From the NCBI GenBank assembly GCA_001998905.1, contig MLAA01000004.1, positions 44,256 through 108,255 of the forward strand: a DNA stretch of 64,000 bases. The letters are read 5' to 3'. The position numbers and the translations under genes were made by a program. Position 1 is the stretch's first letter; each line of letters opens with the position of its first letter. Origin of the DNA: Rodentibacter caecimuris. GTDB taxonomy: Bacteria > Pseudomonadota > Gammaproteobacteria > Enterobacterales > Pasteurellaceae. Positions 18,576-27,758 of the stretch are shown piece by piece. The notes beneath the pieces were generated by a model. It was not told where the DNA came from. It made no database searches and saw nothing but the letters and a program-made list of their open reading frames with translations.

Positions 18576-20052
18576 ATTTTCAAGAGATGGATATTCCTTT
18601 AATCAGAAGGATATCATATGGATATTAAACAAAGATATAAAAATAAAATTAACAAAAGATATTTTGTCTTTAAGAAACCCATTATTAGATGGATTTAAAA
18701 ACATTTTAGCTGACTATGCACAAGAAATGTCAACTCATCATACTAGAAATATGCTGTTTATGTTTAGGAATTTAATAAAATTTTCCAATGGAGATAGCGT
18801 TACTACTAATTGTATATTAAATTGGCGTGCAAGTTTAAATAGAGAAAATGAATGGTATTTAGGAGCACTTAAAGGATTTTTACTTACTTGGTACGAAAGA
18901 GGCTATACAGGAGTCTCTCTAGAGGTTATTAAATTATTAGAAACCTTTAATATTAGAGGGAATAAAAAAGGTAAATCGGTAGCTAATCATTGTCCATACA
19001 CTGGTCCACTAACAAGTAATGAGATGTTAACCCTAATAAATGAACTTAATGAACTTTGGAAACAAAATAAAATTAGCTTTGAATGTTATGCATATATTAA
19101 TATTCTTATGATGACAGCCAGACGTCCATCACAGTTAAAACAATTAAAAATTTGTGATTTAATCAAAGAAAATAATAACTATTATATTAATATACCAAGA
19201 GTCAAACAACGCAGCTCAAACTTTAGAAAATTATTTAAAAAAATTGCAATAATTGAAGATTTATATTTAATTATAAAAAACTTAGGTGAAAAACAAATTA
19301 AAAAAATTGAAAAATATATCGACTATACTTTATCTTCTGAGCAAAAAGAATTAACACCTATTTTTATAGATAACAAAAATCTATTAGAAATTAATAAAGA
19401 TAATGTAGAACTATACTTAGCAAATGACTTGTTACATTCAACTATGAGTAATATGAATGTACTAATGAAAGAATTCAATATTGTGCAGCATGCCGTTTCT
19501 GAGCGAACAGGGGAAATAATGCATATTAACGCAAGACGTTTTCGTCATACTCGTGGAACTAACTTAGGGCGAAAAGGTGCCGGTGCTACAATTATTGCAG
19601 AATTATTGGATCACTCAGATATACAAAATGTAAAAGTTTACACAGAAAATACCGCTGATACTGTTCAATATATTGATCGTGTAATGGGTAAAGAGATGAG
19701 TAAGTTAGCTCATGCATTTGCTGGAAGAATCATATCTAGTTTAAATGAAAGTGAAAGGGGGAATGATCCGACATCTTTAATAACAAACAATGGTTCAGAT
19801 ACTGTTGGAGCCTGTGGTACCAATGATTTTTGTCTAAGTTCATATGAAAGCTGTTATATATGCCGAAAATTCAGGCCTCTTCTTGATGGTCCCCACCAAC
19901 AAATTTTAGATAAATTATATAAAGAAAAGGAAGAACGACTTAGGACATCTAAAAGTGTAGATTATGCATCTTCCAAAGATCGTATTATTTTAGCAGTTGA
20001 ATATGTTGTTCAAGCTTGTAATGAAATGAAAAGAGCTACGGAGAATCATTAA
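18568..20052 (+). CDS. tyrosine recombinase, second of three (GinB-like)
   Basis: 494 aa from the ATG at 18568, which has an AGGA site 8 nt upstream; an in-frame ATG at 18547 lacks one. Catalytic motifs: arginine in MMTARRPSQLKQLKICDL, HTRGT-type HxxR in ARRFRHTRGTNLG, histidine in LLDHSDIQN, tyrosine in VKVYTENT. The C-terminus has a cysteine cluster (GACG, CLSS, CYICRKF) of the kind found in the multi-recombinase elements, probably metal-binding. Co-translated with its neighbours (8-nt overlap upstream, 2-nt gap downstream). Confidence 0.88.
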   Translation: MNKFSRDGYSFNQKDIIWILNKDIKIKLTKDILSLRNPLLDGFKNILADYAQEMSTHHTRNMLFMFRNLIKFSNGDSVTTNCILNWRASLNRENEWYLGALKGFLLTWYERGYTGVSLEVIKLLETFNIRGNKKGKSVANHCPYTGPLTSNEMLTLINELNELWKQNKISFECYAYINILMMTARRPSQLKQLKICDLIKENNNYYINIPRVKQRSSNFRKLFKKIAIIEDLYLIIKNLGEKQIKKIEKYIDYTLSSEQKELTPIFIDNKNLLEINKDNVELYLANDLLHSTMSNMNVLMKEFNIVQHAVSERTGEIMHINARRFRHTRGTNLGRKGAGATIIAELLDHSDIQNVKVYTENTADTVQYIDRVMGKEMSKLAHAFAGRIISSLNESERGNDPTSLITNNGSDTVGACGTNDFCLSSYESCYICRKFRPLLDGPHQQILDKLYKEKEERLRTSKSVDYASSKDRIILAVEYVVQACNEMKRATENH

Positions 20053-20054
20053 TT

Positions 20055-22082
20055 ATGAATAATCCAATTTTTATTCCTACGCATAATAATCCAGAATCCA
20101 ATTTAGAACGATTTATTGATTTCTGTAAAAAACAACTTACAGCCTTTGGAAATAATTGTTGGAAAAAAACACAATGGAAAACGACATTTGGCATCTATTT
20201 GGTACAAGTTCGTTTTTCTACAGATAGAGCACTATCAACTAGCTATAAATACGAGCCGTTATCCTCACCATTTATTGAGTTTGCTAAGGCTTATATCCGC
20301 TATACCTATACTTTAAGACCTATTCGTCAATTAGCTAGACATATAGAAGCCTTGCGTTTTGTTGAAATGGCTTTGCATAACGTAAAACAAAATGCAGATA
20401 TACTATTCCTAGATAGTATGGTTATTCAGGAAGTTCAAAATTTGGTTGCTAAAAAATATCCAAAAATGAATGAATCAACAAATAAATTAGGCTACCAATT
20501 AGAAGCATTATTTAATTTTTGTAGAGACTATCAAATTGTTCCACAACTCCCTTTATGGAAGAATACTTACAATCGCCCTAGAGATTTAACAATTTTATTA
20601 GATGAACGGGGAAAGGAGTATCGTTCTAAAAAAATGCCTACTGATGAAGAAATGATGCTAGTAGCTAAATTATTCCACGATGCACCAAATTTAGATAAAG
20701 AAACTAAATATTACACTGCTGTTATGGCATTATTGATGGTAGCCCCCTCTCGTTGTTCAGAATTAATGTGTTTACCTATAAACTGCTTAGAATGGGAAGA
20801 AGATAGCTTAGGAAACAAACAACTAGGAATAAGATGGCAACCTGTAAAAAATGGAGTAGCAGGGTTAAAATGGGTTCCTAGTAGCATGCAAGATGTCGTA
20901 ATTGAAGCCGTTAATCGTTTAGTAAATATTAGCAAACCTGCTAGAATTGCCGCTAAATTTGCAGAAGAATACCCTAATAAATTCATGCTAGCACCATCAG
21001 ATAATTATTATCCAAATCAAATATTAAACGAAAAACAAATTGGTAAATTATTAGGAATTAATGGAAATAACGGAATTAATACGAAATGGTTTAAATCTTT
21101 GTTAAAAGAAAATAATGGAGCTATTACACTCGATGTTTTAGGTAAATTTGTTTATCAAAAATATACATCAAAATTTAATCATTGGCCATATATTGATAAA
21201 AATAAGCATGTAAAAGCATCAGAGGCTTTACTCTTATTCAGAGAGAATGAGTTTCATGATGACTTTATTCCTAAAAATTTTTCTTTTGTTTTACCTACAG
21301 TTAATCAAATTAATGATAGGTTTTGTTATTCAGAAACAAGACCAAAAACATCGTTATGGGAAAAGCACTGCATAGGTACACAAAAAGGAGAATTTATTAA
21401 GTTGCCTTCCCATAATGCCAGGCATTGGTTAAGTACCAAATCTGAACAAGGTGGAATGGATGAACTAACTTTAGCTAATTGGGCTGGGCGTGCTAGAGTT
21501 GCGGATAATAGAGCCTACGATCATAGAACAGAAGAAGAGAAAAGTGAATCAGTACGTGATTTACTTATTCCTGAAGATATTTCTATATTAGATAAAATTC
21601 ATCTTAATTTACCTGTTACTTATGAAGAGTTGGGAAAGGATATTATTGGAATTGCGACCGTTACGGAGATTGGGATCTGTGAACATGATTATGCCATGTC
21701 TCCTTGTGTGCGCCATGGGGATTGTGAAACATGTAAAGAGCTTGTCTGTATTAAAGGTTTAGAATCTTCTTTAGAAATCTTAAAACAGCGTGAAACTCAA
21801 CTAACTGAGCAATTTAATAGAGCCAAAGAACATCACAAAATGGGAACTTTTGGTGCAGACCGTTGGGTTAGTAGTTTGGGGTGGAGATTAACTCACATTA
21901 GAACTAAAATTAAATTTTTAGAAAATGAGCAGATTCCAAATGGCGCTTTATTCAGAGTACCAGATAAATATGATCCATCACCTATCAAACAAACTTTATT
22001 AGAAAAAGGTATGGATATAGATATTGCCAAACCTGAAACTGCAAAATTAGATGATGACTTGTATAGATTAATGGAGCTATAA
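20055..22082 (+). CDS. tyrosine recombinase, third of three (GinC-like)
   Basis: 675 aa, the largest of the set. Catalytic features: arginine in MVAPSRCSELMCLP, HNARHW as the HxxR motif, a tryptophan-glycine pair in LANWAGRARVAD in place of the late histidine, and tyrosine in NRAYDHRT. A C-terminal cysteine/histidine cluster (CEHDY, CVRHGDCETCKELVC) probably binds zinc, and a coiled-coil-like segment follows (about 570-610). The arrangement is typical of the long recombinase in ginC- or tnpB-like operons. It needs the other subunits to act, by analogy. Confidence 0.87.
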   Translation: MNNPIFIPTHNNPESNLERFIDFCKKQLTAFGNNCWKKTQWKTTFGIYLVQVRFSTDRALSTSYKYEPLSSPFIEFAKAYIRYTYTLRPIRQLARHIEALRFVEMALHNVKQNADILFLDSMVIQEVQNLVAKKYPKMNESTNKLGYQLEALFNFCRDYQIVPQLPLWKNTYNRPRDLTILLDERGKEYRSKKMPTDEEMMLVAKLFHDAPNLDKETKYYTAVMALLMVAPSRCSELMCLPINCLEWEEDSLGNKQLGIRWQPVKNGVAGLKWVPSSMQDVVIEAVNRLVNISKPARIAAKFAEEYPNKFMLAPSDNYYPNQILNEKQIGKLLGINGNNGINTKWFKSLLKENNGAITLDVLGKFVYQKYTSKFNHWPYIDKNKHVKASEALLLFRENEFHDDFIPKNFSFVLPTVNQINDRFCYSETRPKTSLWEKHCIGTQKGEFIKLPSHNARHWLSTKSEQGGMDELTLANWAGRARVADNRAYDHRTEEEKSESVRDLLIPEDISILDKIHLNLPVTYEELGKDIIGIATVTEIGICEHDYAMSPCVRHGDCETCKELVCIKGLESSLEILKQRETQLTEQFNRAKEHHKMGTFGADRWVSSLGWRLTHIRTKIKFLENEQIPNGALFRVPDKYDPSPIKQTLLEKGMDIDIAKPETAKLDDDLYRLMEL

Positions 22083-22083
22083 A

Positions 22084-22494
22084 ATGCCTAAAATTTTAAT
22101 TACTGAAAATAATTTAGAAGAAATCATACAATTAATTTATTCTTGGGAAGGCAAATTAACTTGGACTCTACTCTGTCTTAAAGTTGCTGATTTACTAGAA
22201 GTTAAAAGTATAGAGCGACAATCATTAGCTAATTACCCTGATATACAAAAAGCGTTTAGTAAACAGAAGCAAAAAATAAAAGAAAGTGCTAAAGTTAATC
22301 CTGAACGAAATGTAACCTTGGATTATCTACAAAAACAAATCAATAGTTTAAAAGCTCAGGTACAACGTTTAGAAGAAATTAATGAACGATATAAACAACA
22401 ATTTATTGTATGGCAATATAATGCGTATATGCATGGAATGACAGAAGATAAACTAAATAAACCGCTTATTGCCGTTAATCGCCAACATAGATAA
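22084..22494 (+). CDS. small recombinase-operon protein (GinD/TnpC-like)
   Basis: 136 aa, starting one base after the stop of the third recombinase. The first half has a helix-turn-helix-like pattern (KLTWTLLCLKVADLLEVKSIERQSLANYPDIQKAF); residues about 75-110 form a coiled coil (LQKQINSLKAQVQRLEEINERYKQQF). Small proteins in this position of GInt and Tn554-type operons are accessory factors that bias or orient integration. The assignment rests on position and shape, not on a signature motif. Confidence 0.75.
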   Translation: MPKILITENNLEEIIQLIYSWEGKLTWTLLCLKVADLLEVKSIERQSLANYPDIQKAFSKQKQKIKESAKVNPERNVTLDYLQKQINSLKAQVQRLEEINERYKQQFIVWQYNAYMHGMTEDKLNKPLIAVNRQHR

Positions 22495-22511
22495 AATATT
22501 TTATATTTCAA

Positions 22512-22541
22512 AAGTATATTTTTATGAAAATACTTCTTTTT
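22512..22541 (+). terminator. probable terminator of the recombinase operon
   Basis: AAGTATATTTT/AAAATACTT hairpin with a TA bulge and loop TATG, then CTTTTT, 18 bp past the last stop. Confidence 0.65.
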
Positions 22542-22863
22542 AGCGAAAATGAGGTACGTCTAATACAGTGATTAGTAGAAAATTATGAAAAATAACAATA
22601 GCTCTATTTTTTATAATAGCTACTCTATATAGATTTGGATACATTAAAAATGCTTTAGATAAATAATTGTGTAATAAAGTAGTATAGCTTGAGATTAAAG
22701 AAGCATCAAAAAAATTTATAATGCTAATTCAGAGCTGAAAACGGGCAATAAATCAATTTATGATTGATTTTGGTGATGGCCTAAACGATCATCGTTAAGC
22801 TGAAATGGGTGTTTACACGGAATTTGGGACAGGGTTAGCTGGTCCTCAAATACGTTTTATCTA
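22542..22863. other. gene-free spacer after the recombinase operon
   Basis: No supportable gene. It may be decayed coding DNA: a 39-codon frame from 22805 reads like a tail-morphogenesis fragment but runs into the XRE gene on the other strand. Confidence 0.4.
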
Positions 22864-23319
22864 CTATGACTGTATTTTACTGTTTTGTTTTAATAGAGCT
22901 ATAATTTCTTTTAAAGCATGAATTTCAGCATCTTTCTGTTCTACCAAGTTTTTTGTCCATTCTTCTTTATCAGCAAGTAACTTTTGTGTAGAAACTAAAA
23001 CCTCTTGACTATGAGAAAGCGTTAATCTCAATCGTTCAATTTCAATCAATAGAGACGATTCTCCCACACCTTGATATATCGCACCTAATACAGGTGATTC
23101 AATTTGAAAGCAGATATTCTTACCATCAGACTGCATCAACTCAACAACATCAATATCAAAAACTTGGGCTATCTGCTCCAGTTTATCTAAATATAGTTTC
23201 GTTTCGCCGCGTTCAATTTTGGCATAGCCATTTAATGGCATATTCAGCTTTTCAGCCATTTGTTCTTGCGACCATGCTTTAGATTCTCTGACTTTTCGGA
23301 TTTTTTCGTTCACACTCAC
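22864..23319 (-). CDS. XRE-family transcriptional regulator
   Basis: 151 aa. The first 65 residues form a Cro/CI-type helix-turn-helix (IRKVRESKAWSQEQMAEKLNMPLNGYAKIERGETK, then LDKLEQIAQVFDIDVVELM). The C-terminal 70 residues are predominantly helical (ESSLLIEIERLRLTLSHSQEVL, ALKEIIALLKQ), likely for dimerisation. It is divergent from the gene at 23469 and could control it from the shared 149-bp gap. A role in island maintenance is plausible but unproven. Confidence 0.88.
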   Translation of the reverse strand: MSVNEKIRKVRESKAWSQEQMAEKLNMPLNGYAKIERGETKLYLDKLEQIAQVFDIDVVELMQSDGKNICFQIESPVLGAIYQGVGESSLLIEIERLRLTLSHSQEVLVSTQKLLADKEEWTKNLVEQKDAEIHALKEIIALLKQNSKIQS

Positions 23320-23468
23320 CGTAAAACCGCTGGGCTTGACGTTAATTCTCCCGATTTTCTCAAAACTTATTTAAAGATAGTGTGTACATATCCGAAAGAC
23401 CTGTTTGCAAAATTTCTTAGCAAAAAACAATACGAAGATAATGACACGCAACAATCTAAGGAGTAAAA

Positions 23469-23969
23469 ATGGCTTTTAATAAATTTGGGAAATTTATTTT
23501 TCCTGCTGTTGTGACTATTTTTACGGTAGATACATTATTACCAACAGTTTCTCCATTACAAGCGATACCTGTCTTTCAAGGAGAAATAGCGTGTGACGAT
23601 TATGCGGTTGAAGAAGCCGTACGTTATTATATTGATAATGGAATTAGACAAGACAACGTTCGTTTAAATGATGCAGCTCAGTCTATTATTAGACATACAA
23701 ACTCTAATATTGATAGGTCTAACCCATTATGGAATGCATTCGCTAATGTATTTTAGGGTGCGGGTCGAGAAGTAGAAAAAACAACAAGAGAAGGAACCAA
23801 ATACATTGTATTTTCCTCTTTTGAATCAAAGGAAATATCAAATCAAAATGGAATAAAAAGATGTAGAGTGTTAGCTAATACTGTGAGTAATACTATGACT
23901 GGCGGTGCTAACTATATTACACATAATTACATTGTTAATATTAAAAATGCTCATGTTACCGTTGAATAA
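23469..23969 (+). pseudogene. orphan gene interrupted by an in-frame TAG
   Basis: The frame runs 166 codons with a single amber stop at 23754-23756 (codon 96). The sequence continues coherently after it (GAGREVEKTTREGTKYIVFSS, ending HNYIVNIKNAHVTVE). The N-terminus has a signal-peptide-like segment (KFIFPAVVTIFTVDTLLPTVSPLQA), so the intact product would be exported. Ribosome site AAGGAG. I recognise no family. The stop may be a fresh nonsense mutation; suppression cannot be excluded. Confidence 0.6.
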
Positions 23970-24021
23970 ATATTGAAAATCGATTTTTTTATACTTATTT
24001 AATTTCAAATAGAGGTCATTT

Positions 24022-24444
24022 ATGCTTAAAGAAAAATCATTGTTTACTTATTTTTTAGAAGCATTTACAAAAAATTACGCTAATTTCAAAGGGCGTTCTA
24101 GACGTAGAGAATATTGGGGTTTTGCTCTATGGTATTGTGTTATCTTTGTTGTCTCGATCGTTCTGGCTATACTAACAGGGATTGGAACATTATTGCTTGG
24201 TGCATTCATTATTATTACTATTGTCCCCTCTATTGCTCTTACTGTTAGGCGGTTACATGATATTAATTTATCAGGGTGGTTCGCTTTATTTCTCTTGGTT
24301 TCGCTCATTCCGGGAATAGGCGAAATCATCGCGCTTGTTATATCAGTTGTTATTGGTGTAATTCAGGGGAATAATGGCGCTAATAAATTTGGGGAAGATC
24401 CTTTAATTGATAATCAAGCGATAACGGACAAAACCAATAGCTAA
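24022..24444 (+). CDS. DUF805 family membrane protein
   Basis: 140 aa. The start YFLEAFTKNYANFKGRSRRREYWGFALWY and the VRRLHDINLSGWFAL motif are diagnostic of DUF805 (YhaH-like). Three to four membrane helices (about 34-58, 60-80, 90-118). Function unknown; such proteins often ride on mobile elements or sit next to them. It has its own terminator and lies 52 bp after the interrupted orphan gene. Confidence 0.9.
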   Translation: MLKEKSLFTYFLEAFTKNYANFKGRSRRREYWGFALWYCVIFVVSIVLAILTGIGTLLLGAFIIITIVPSIALTVRRLHDINLSGWFALFLLVSLIPGIGEIIALVISVVIGVIQGNNGANKFGEDPLIDNQAITDKTNS

Positions 24445-24471
24445 CCAACTAAAAAATATTAAAATAAAACT

Positions 24472-24500
24472 AAGCAATCCGATAGTGGGTTGCTTTTTAT
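24472..24500 (+). terminator. Rho-independent terminator after the DUF805 gene
   Basis: AAGCAATCC/GGGTTGCTT (one G-T pair), loop GATAGT, then a T run. Confidence 0.8.
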
Positions 24501-24707
24501 TTGGCTAAATATCAGGTTAGGGATACATTGAAAACTCGTTCTTAGGAGAAAACATCTTCCAAGAACAATCACAATTTGCAACGAATCAATTATTTAATCC
24601 TAGCATTTCCTTATTGGAAGCAAGACAAACCAATAGGCGTAGAACCTTGTATTTGTATCAAGATTCTATTTTAAGTTTGTCGCTATTTTATTTAAAAATC
24701 CACGAGT

Positions 24708-24832
24708 TTCTTTGTAGTGTATTAACGGTATTCGAGGCATAAACGCTTTGAGCTGACTTGACTTTCTAAAGTGGGCAATTTTTTGTCCCTAGCGTTTAGC
24801 AAACTCTCGAATACCTTGTACTACACAAAGAA
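24708..24832. repeat. long interrupted inverted repeat with three helices
   Basis: Outer arms TTCTTTG/CAAAGAA, middle arms GGTATTCGAG/CTCGAATACC (10 bp, perfect) and inner arms AAACGCT/AGCGTTT all nest about one centre near 24770, with small asymmetric bulges. This would fold as one extended hairpin in RNA or single-stranded DNA. No reverse transcriptase or TnpB gene is nearby to explain it. Confidence 0.6.
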
Positions 24833-24925
24833 GTTCACAATGGCTCAACATCATTTATTGACAAGCAAATCAAAAAATGTGACTTTGCTGGGATAATAGG
24901 GCAAATTATCAGTATAAAGTACAAA

Positions 24926-24950
24926 TTGCCATATTTTTTAAATATGGCAA
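24926..24950. repeat. perfect 11-bp palindrome
   Basis: TTGCCATATTT/AAATATGGCAA with a TTT loop, about 115 bp past the end of the CapV gene. It could be a weak terminator or an operator. Confidence 0.5.
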
Positions 24951-25066
24951 ATAGGCAAAACGGCTCTCAATAGGAAAATAGCCCAAATTACGGTAGAGAA
25001 TTATACCCAAAATGGCCACGATAAGCGTGAGTATGTCCTATGTGGATAAGGTGAATATAACTTTGA

Positions 25067-26071
25067 CTATTGATTTTTATTTTTTCCTTCATAAAATATA
25101 GGCGGAATAGCTATTTCATCAAAAAATGCCAAAGCTTCGGAGTTTCCAAGTGCAACTTTTGAGGACTGGCTAGCATTTCCTTTAAGGATTTGTTTTGCCT
25201 CATTGGTGGTCTCATCTAATCCAACATAGGGGGCTGAGCTGTGAGTTAAGTTTTCATCAATAACAACAAAATTATCCTTAATCCTGTGTTTGACCAACTG
25301 ATTCATAAATAATTGTTGAGAACTGAGCGTAATATCAATAATGTTAGGAGCGGCTTTTCTAATATCTCCTTCCCCCCAGTCGGTCAAGCCACCTTTTTTA
25401 TTGGTCTTTGGATTGATGGTTTTCTTAGATGATAATGTGCCAATAGACAAGATTCTGACTTGATTTATAGGGTGTTCAAAAAAGATTTCGGCTTCGTGTA
25501 ACCCAACCAAACTTGGGCTATTGGCAAACAATCCACCATCAATATATTCATTTTCTCCAATACGATGGCGTTTAAAATAAGTTGGTGCCGCCGAAGTTGC
25601 TAATGCCACATCAACAATCTTCTGTTTCCAATCTCGCTTAAATGTATCGTGATGAGCTGTTTTAAATGTAACAGGGAAGCCCGTTGTATAATCCACAGCT
25701 GGAATAACTACCGGATGCTTTAAATCACCAATTAAAGCATCACCAAACCAGTCGACTAAAATATTTTTTAAAATGGCTGAATTATATTTTGCCTTAAATA
25801 TGCCAATACAAGATTGTTTCTTAAAAATTTCTTGACCTTTATTATCAAATATTTTGGCAATTTCTTCAGCAGGAATTTCATAAGCTAATGCCAATGCAAT
25901 AATACCGCCAATCGATGTACCTGTAATTAAATTAAAATAATTGGCAATACAGTTATTTTGACTTTTATCTTTTAAATAGTTTTCCAATTCTTTTAATACT
26001 TCAGCAGTATATAAACCACGATAACCACCACCAGATAATGACAGTATTTTAAAATCAGGTTGATTTTGCAT
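25067..26071 (-). CDS. capV: CapV, patatin-like phospholipase effector of CBASS
   Basis: Effector of the CBASS anti-phage system: on binding the cyclic dinucleotide made by the cyclase it hydrolyses membrane phospholipids and kills the infected cell. Patatin features are complete: oxyanion loop GGGYRG (14-19), nucleophile elbow GTSIG with Ser53, and catalytic Asp176 in DGGLFANSP. 334 aa from the ATG at 26071, which has a GGAG site 6 nt upstream; an in-frame GTG at 26083 is the alternative. It overlaps cap2 by 17 nt and is the last gene of the operon, unusual since capV usually precedes the cyclase. Confidence 0.92.
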   Translation of the reverse strand: MQNQPDFKILSLSGGGYRGLYTAEVLKELENYLKDKSQNNCIANYFNLITGTSIGGIIALALAYEIPAEEIAKIFDNKGQEIFKKQSCIGIFKAKYNSAILKNILVDWFGDALIGDLKHPVVIPAVDYTTGFPVTFKTAHHDTFKRDWKQKIVDVALATSAAPTYFKRHRIGENEYIDGGLFANSPSLVGLHEAEIFFEHPINQVRILSIGTLSSKKTINPKTNKKGGLTDWGEGDIRKAAPNIIDITLSSQQLFMNQLVKHRIKDNFVVIDENLTHSSAPYVGLDETTNEAKQILKGNASQSSKVALGNSEALAFFDEIAIPPIFYEGKNKNQ

Positions 26072-27758
26072 ATTTTTCTCCACAATAAGGGCAGTTTACG
26101 TCTGCCATAATTAACATATCATTGATTTTCTCATTTTGATATTCAGAGTTGTAACGGGTTTGGTAATTATTTTTTACCATACCGGTTTCTAGCCATTCCA
26201 ATATCATATTAATACCCAATGAGCTTGCCATCATTCCACCAGATACGGCATAGGGTGTAAATGCTGAACAAACACCAAAGCGTTGTTCTTTGTTTAAATT
26301 TCTAATTGGTAAAGTACTTTCAAACAGTCCATTAGCCGATGTTCCCAAGCATTGAATACAGCCACCTTGATGATCTTGCAATTTTGCATCATGCCAAAAT
26401 CCTTGTACACATTCGCCATTACCAAAAATCCACAAATGTAATAAATTTGGGCGAGATTCTAATGGCATTTGTTGCACTAATTCATTGAGATATTCTTGTA
26501 CTTCAATACTACCTGTTGCATCCACAATTAAATCTACTGGATTATCCATAAAATATTGAAAGTTATAATCACTAATATTATTATCCTTAGTGTTTAGCTT
26601 TTGTATTTGATTAAAAGTTTGCCTTTGTGCATATTCTTTAAATGCTTGAGATTTACTTTTTCCAATATATTCAATACCTAATAAATGTCGCCCAATATTA
26701 TCAATACTTAAAATGTCATTATCAATAATAGTAAATTCATCATCAATACCAGCACCGATTTTGATCAAGGAATCTGCCATATATCCACCAATTGATCCCA
26801 AACCAACCTGAAAAACTTTTTTACCTAACAAACCATTCTGTGATTTCTCTGGCAGATTTCTCAAAATACTGGTTTTGAAATCAATTAAATTCACCGTATG
26901 AAACACTAATTTTTGCTTCAAAAATTTTTGATCTAAAAAATCTTTTAATAAATTATGTTGGAAATCATTCCATTCAAATGACACCCCCATTAACTTATTT
27001 TTCCAATTAATTAGTATATTGACTGGTTCTTTTTTATGTTTTTTGTTTAGATTATATAAATAATGTTCTAATTTTTTGTAATTACAGTCATCCCATTTTT
27101 GTATAAAATCTAGAAATGACTGAACAGTAACTTGATCATTTTTAAATAACCCTAAAAAATTTGGATTATTTTTGTTGTTAATTTGCAAATAAAAAACATT
27201 ATTTTTATTTTTTGAGTTTAAGAAATCATAATTTTCTTCATTTTTAATAATGTACCAAGAATGATTTTTATCATTAGTTAAATCATTCAAAACAATAACC
27301 ATTCCCCAAAAATCTTCTGAATACTCTTGAATATATTTGTTTTGATCTAACAATTTAACAAAAAAATTCATCAAATATTGCTCAATTACCAAAATAAATT
27401 TACCAAGATCATTTCTTGGTATGATCTGACTGTTTTCCATAAAATAACAAACGTAATACAACTTATTATTTAAATAAGTAATTTGTCTTTTCTGCAAATG
27501 AGGTATAGGCTGGGTAATATGTGGGAAATTTTTCTGTAAGAGTAATAGTTGATTTTCTGTTATGTAAATTTTAGGAAAATCCAACAATGCTGAATTAGAA
27601 AAAATCAAACAATATTCAATTTTTGTATTCCCTACAATAATTTCTTTTTTATAACAGATACTTTCATTACTTAATTGGCTATTTTTAAAATCTGAGAACG
27701 AGATTGGTTCATATTGGTGATAAGACAATTTTTCAATAATTTTATTGCGTTGATTCAT
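26055..27758 (-). CDS. cap2: Cap2, E1/E2 fusion ligase of type II CBASS
   Basis: Ubiquitin-like transferase that attaches the cyclase C-terminus to a target lysine or small molecule and so primes it for signalling. The N-terminal E2-like domain has a likely catalytic Cys104 (YYVCYFMENS). The C-terminal ThiF-like E1 domain has GLGSIGG at 319-325, FTIIDNDILSIDNIGRHLLG, a probable catalytic Cys497 (RFGVCSAFTP), and zinc cysteine pairs C467/C470 and C556/C559. 567 aa. It overlaps cap3 by 17 nt. Domain order E2 then E1 matches the family. Confidence 0.92.
   Translation of the reverse strand: MNQRNKIIEKLSYHQYEPISFSDFKNSQLSNESICYKKEIIVGNTKIEYCLIFSNSALLDFPKIYITENQLLLLQKNFPHITQPIPHLQKRQITYLNNKLYYVCYFMENSQIIPRNDLGKFILVIEQYLMNFFVKLLDQNKYIQEYSEDFWGMVIVLNDLTNDKNHSWYIIKNEENYDFLNSKNKNNVFYLQINNKNNPNFLGLFKNDQVTVQSFLDFIQKWDDCNYKKLEHYLYNLNKKHKKEPVNILINWKNKLMGVSFEWNDFQHNLLKDFLDQKFLKQKLVFHTVNLIDFKTSILRNLPEKSQNGLLGKKVFQVGLGSIGGYMADSLIKIGAGIDDEFTIIDNDILSIDNIGRHLLGIEYIGKSKSQAFKEYAQRQTFNQIQKLNTKDNNISDYNFQYFMDNPVDLIVDATGSIEVQEYLNELVQQMPLESRPNLLHLWIFGNGECVQGFWHDAKLQDHQGGCIQCLGTSANGLFESTLPIRNLNKEQRFGVCSAFTPYAVSGGMMASSLGINMILEWLETGMVKNNYQTRYNSEYQNEKINDMLIMADVNCPYCGEKYAKST

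Larger units (their letters stand above)
24501..25066. other. structured non-coding gap before the CBASS operon end
   Basis: No gene of any size I can support. It contains a three-helix inverted repeat (24708-24832) and a perfect short palindrome (24926-24950), described separately. The rest is unremarkable AT-rich DNA. Confidence 0.5.

Noticed and set aside
22805..22921. 39-codon ORF reading like a phage tail-morphogenesis fragment (VYTEFGTG)
   Set aside because: Too short, no ribosome site, and it runs into the XRE gene on the other strand; at most a remnant.
24708..24832. Retron msr/msd RNA or TnpB guide RNA
   Set aside because: The fold is suggestive, but no reverse transcriptase or TnpB gene lies anywhere in the window.
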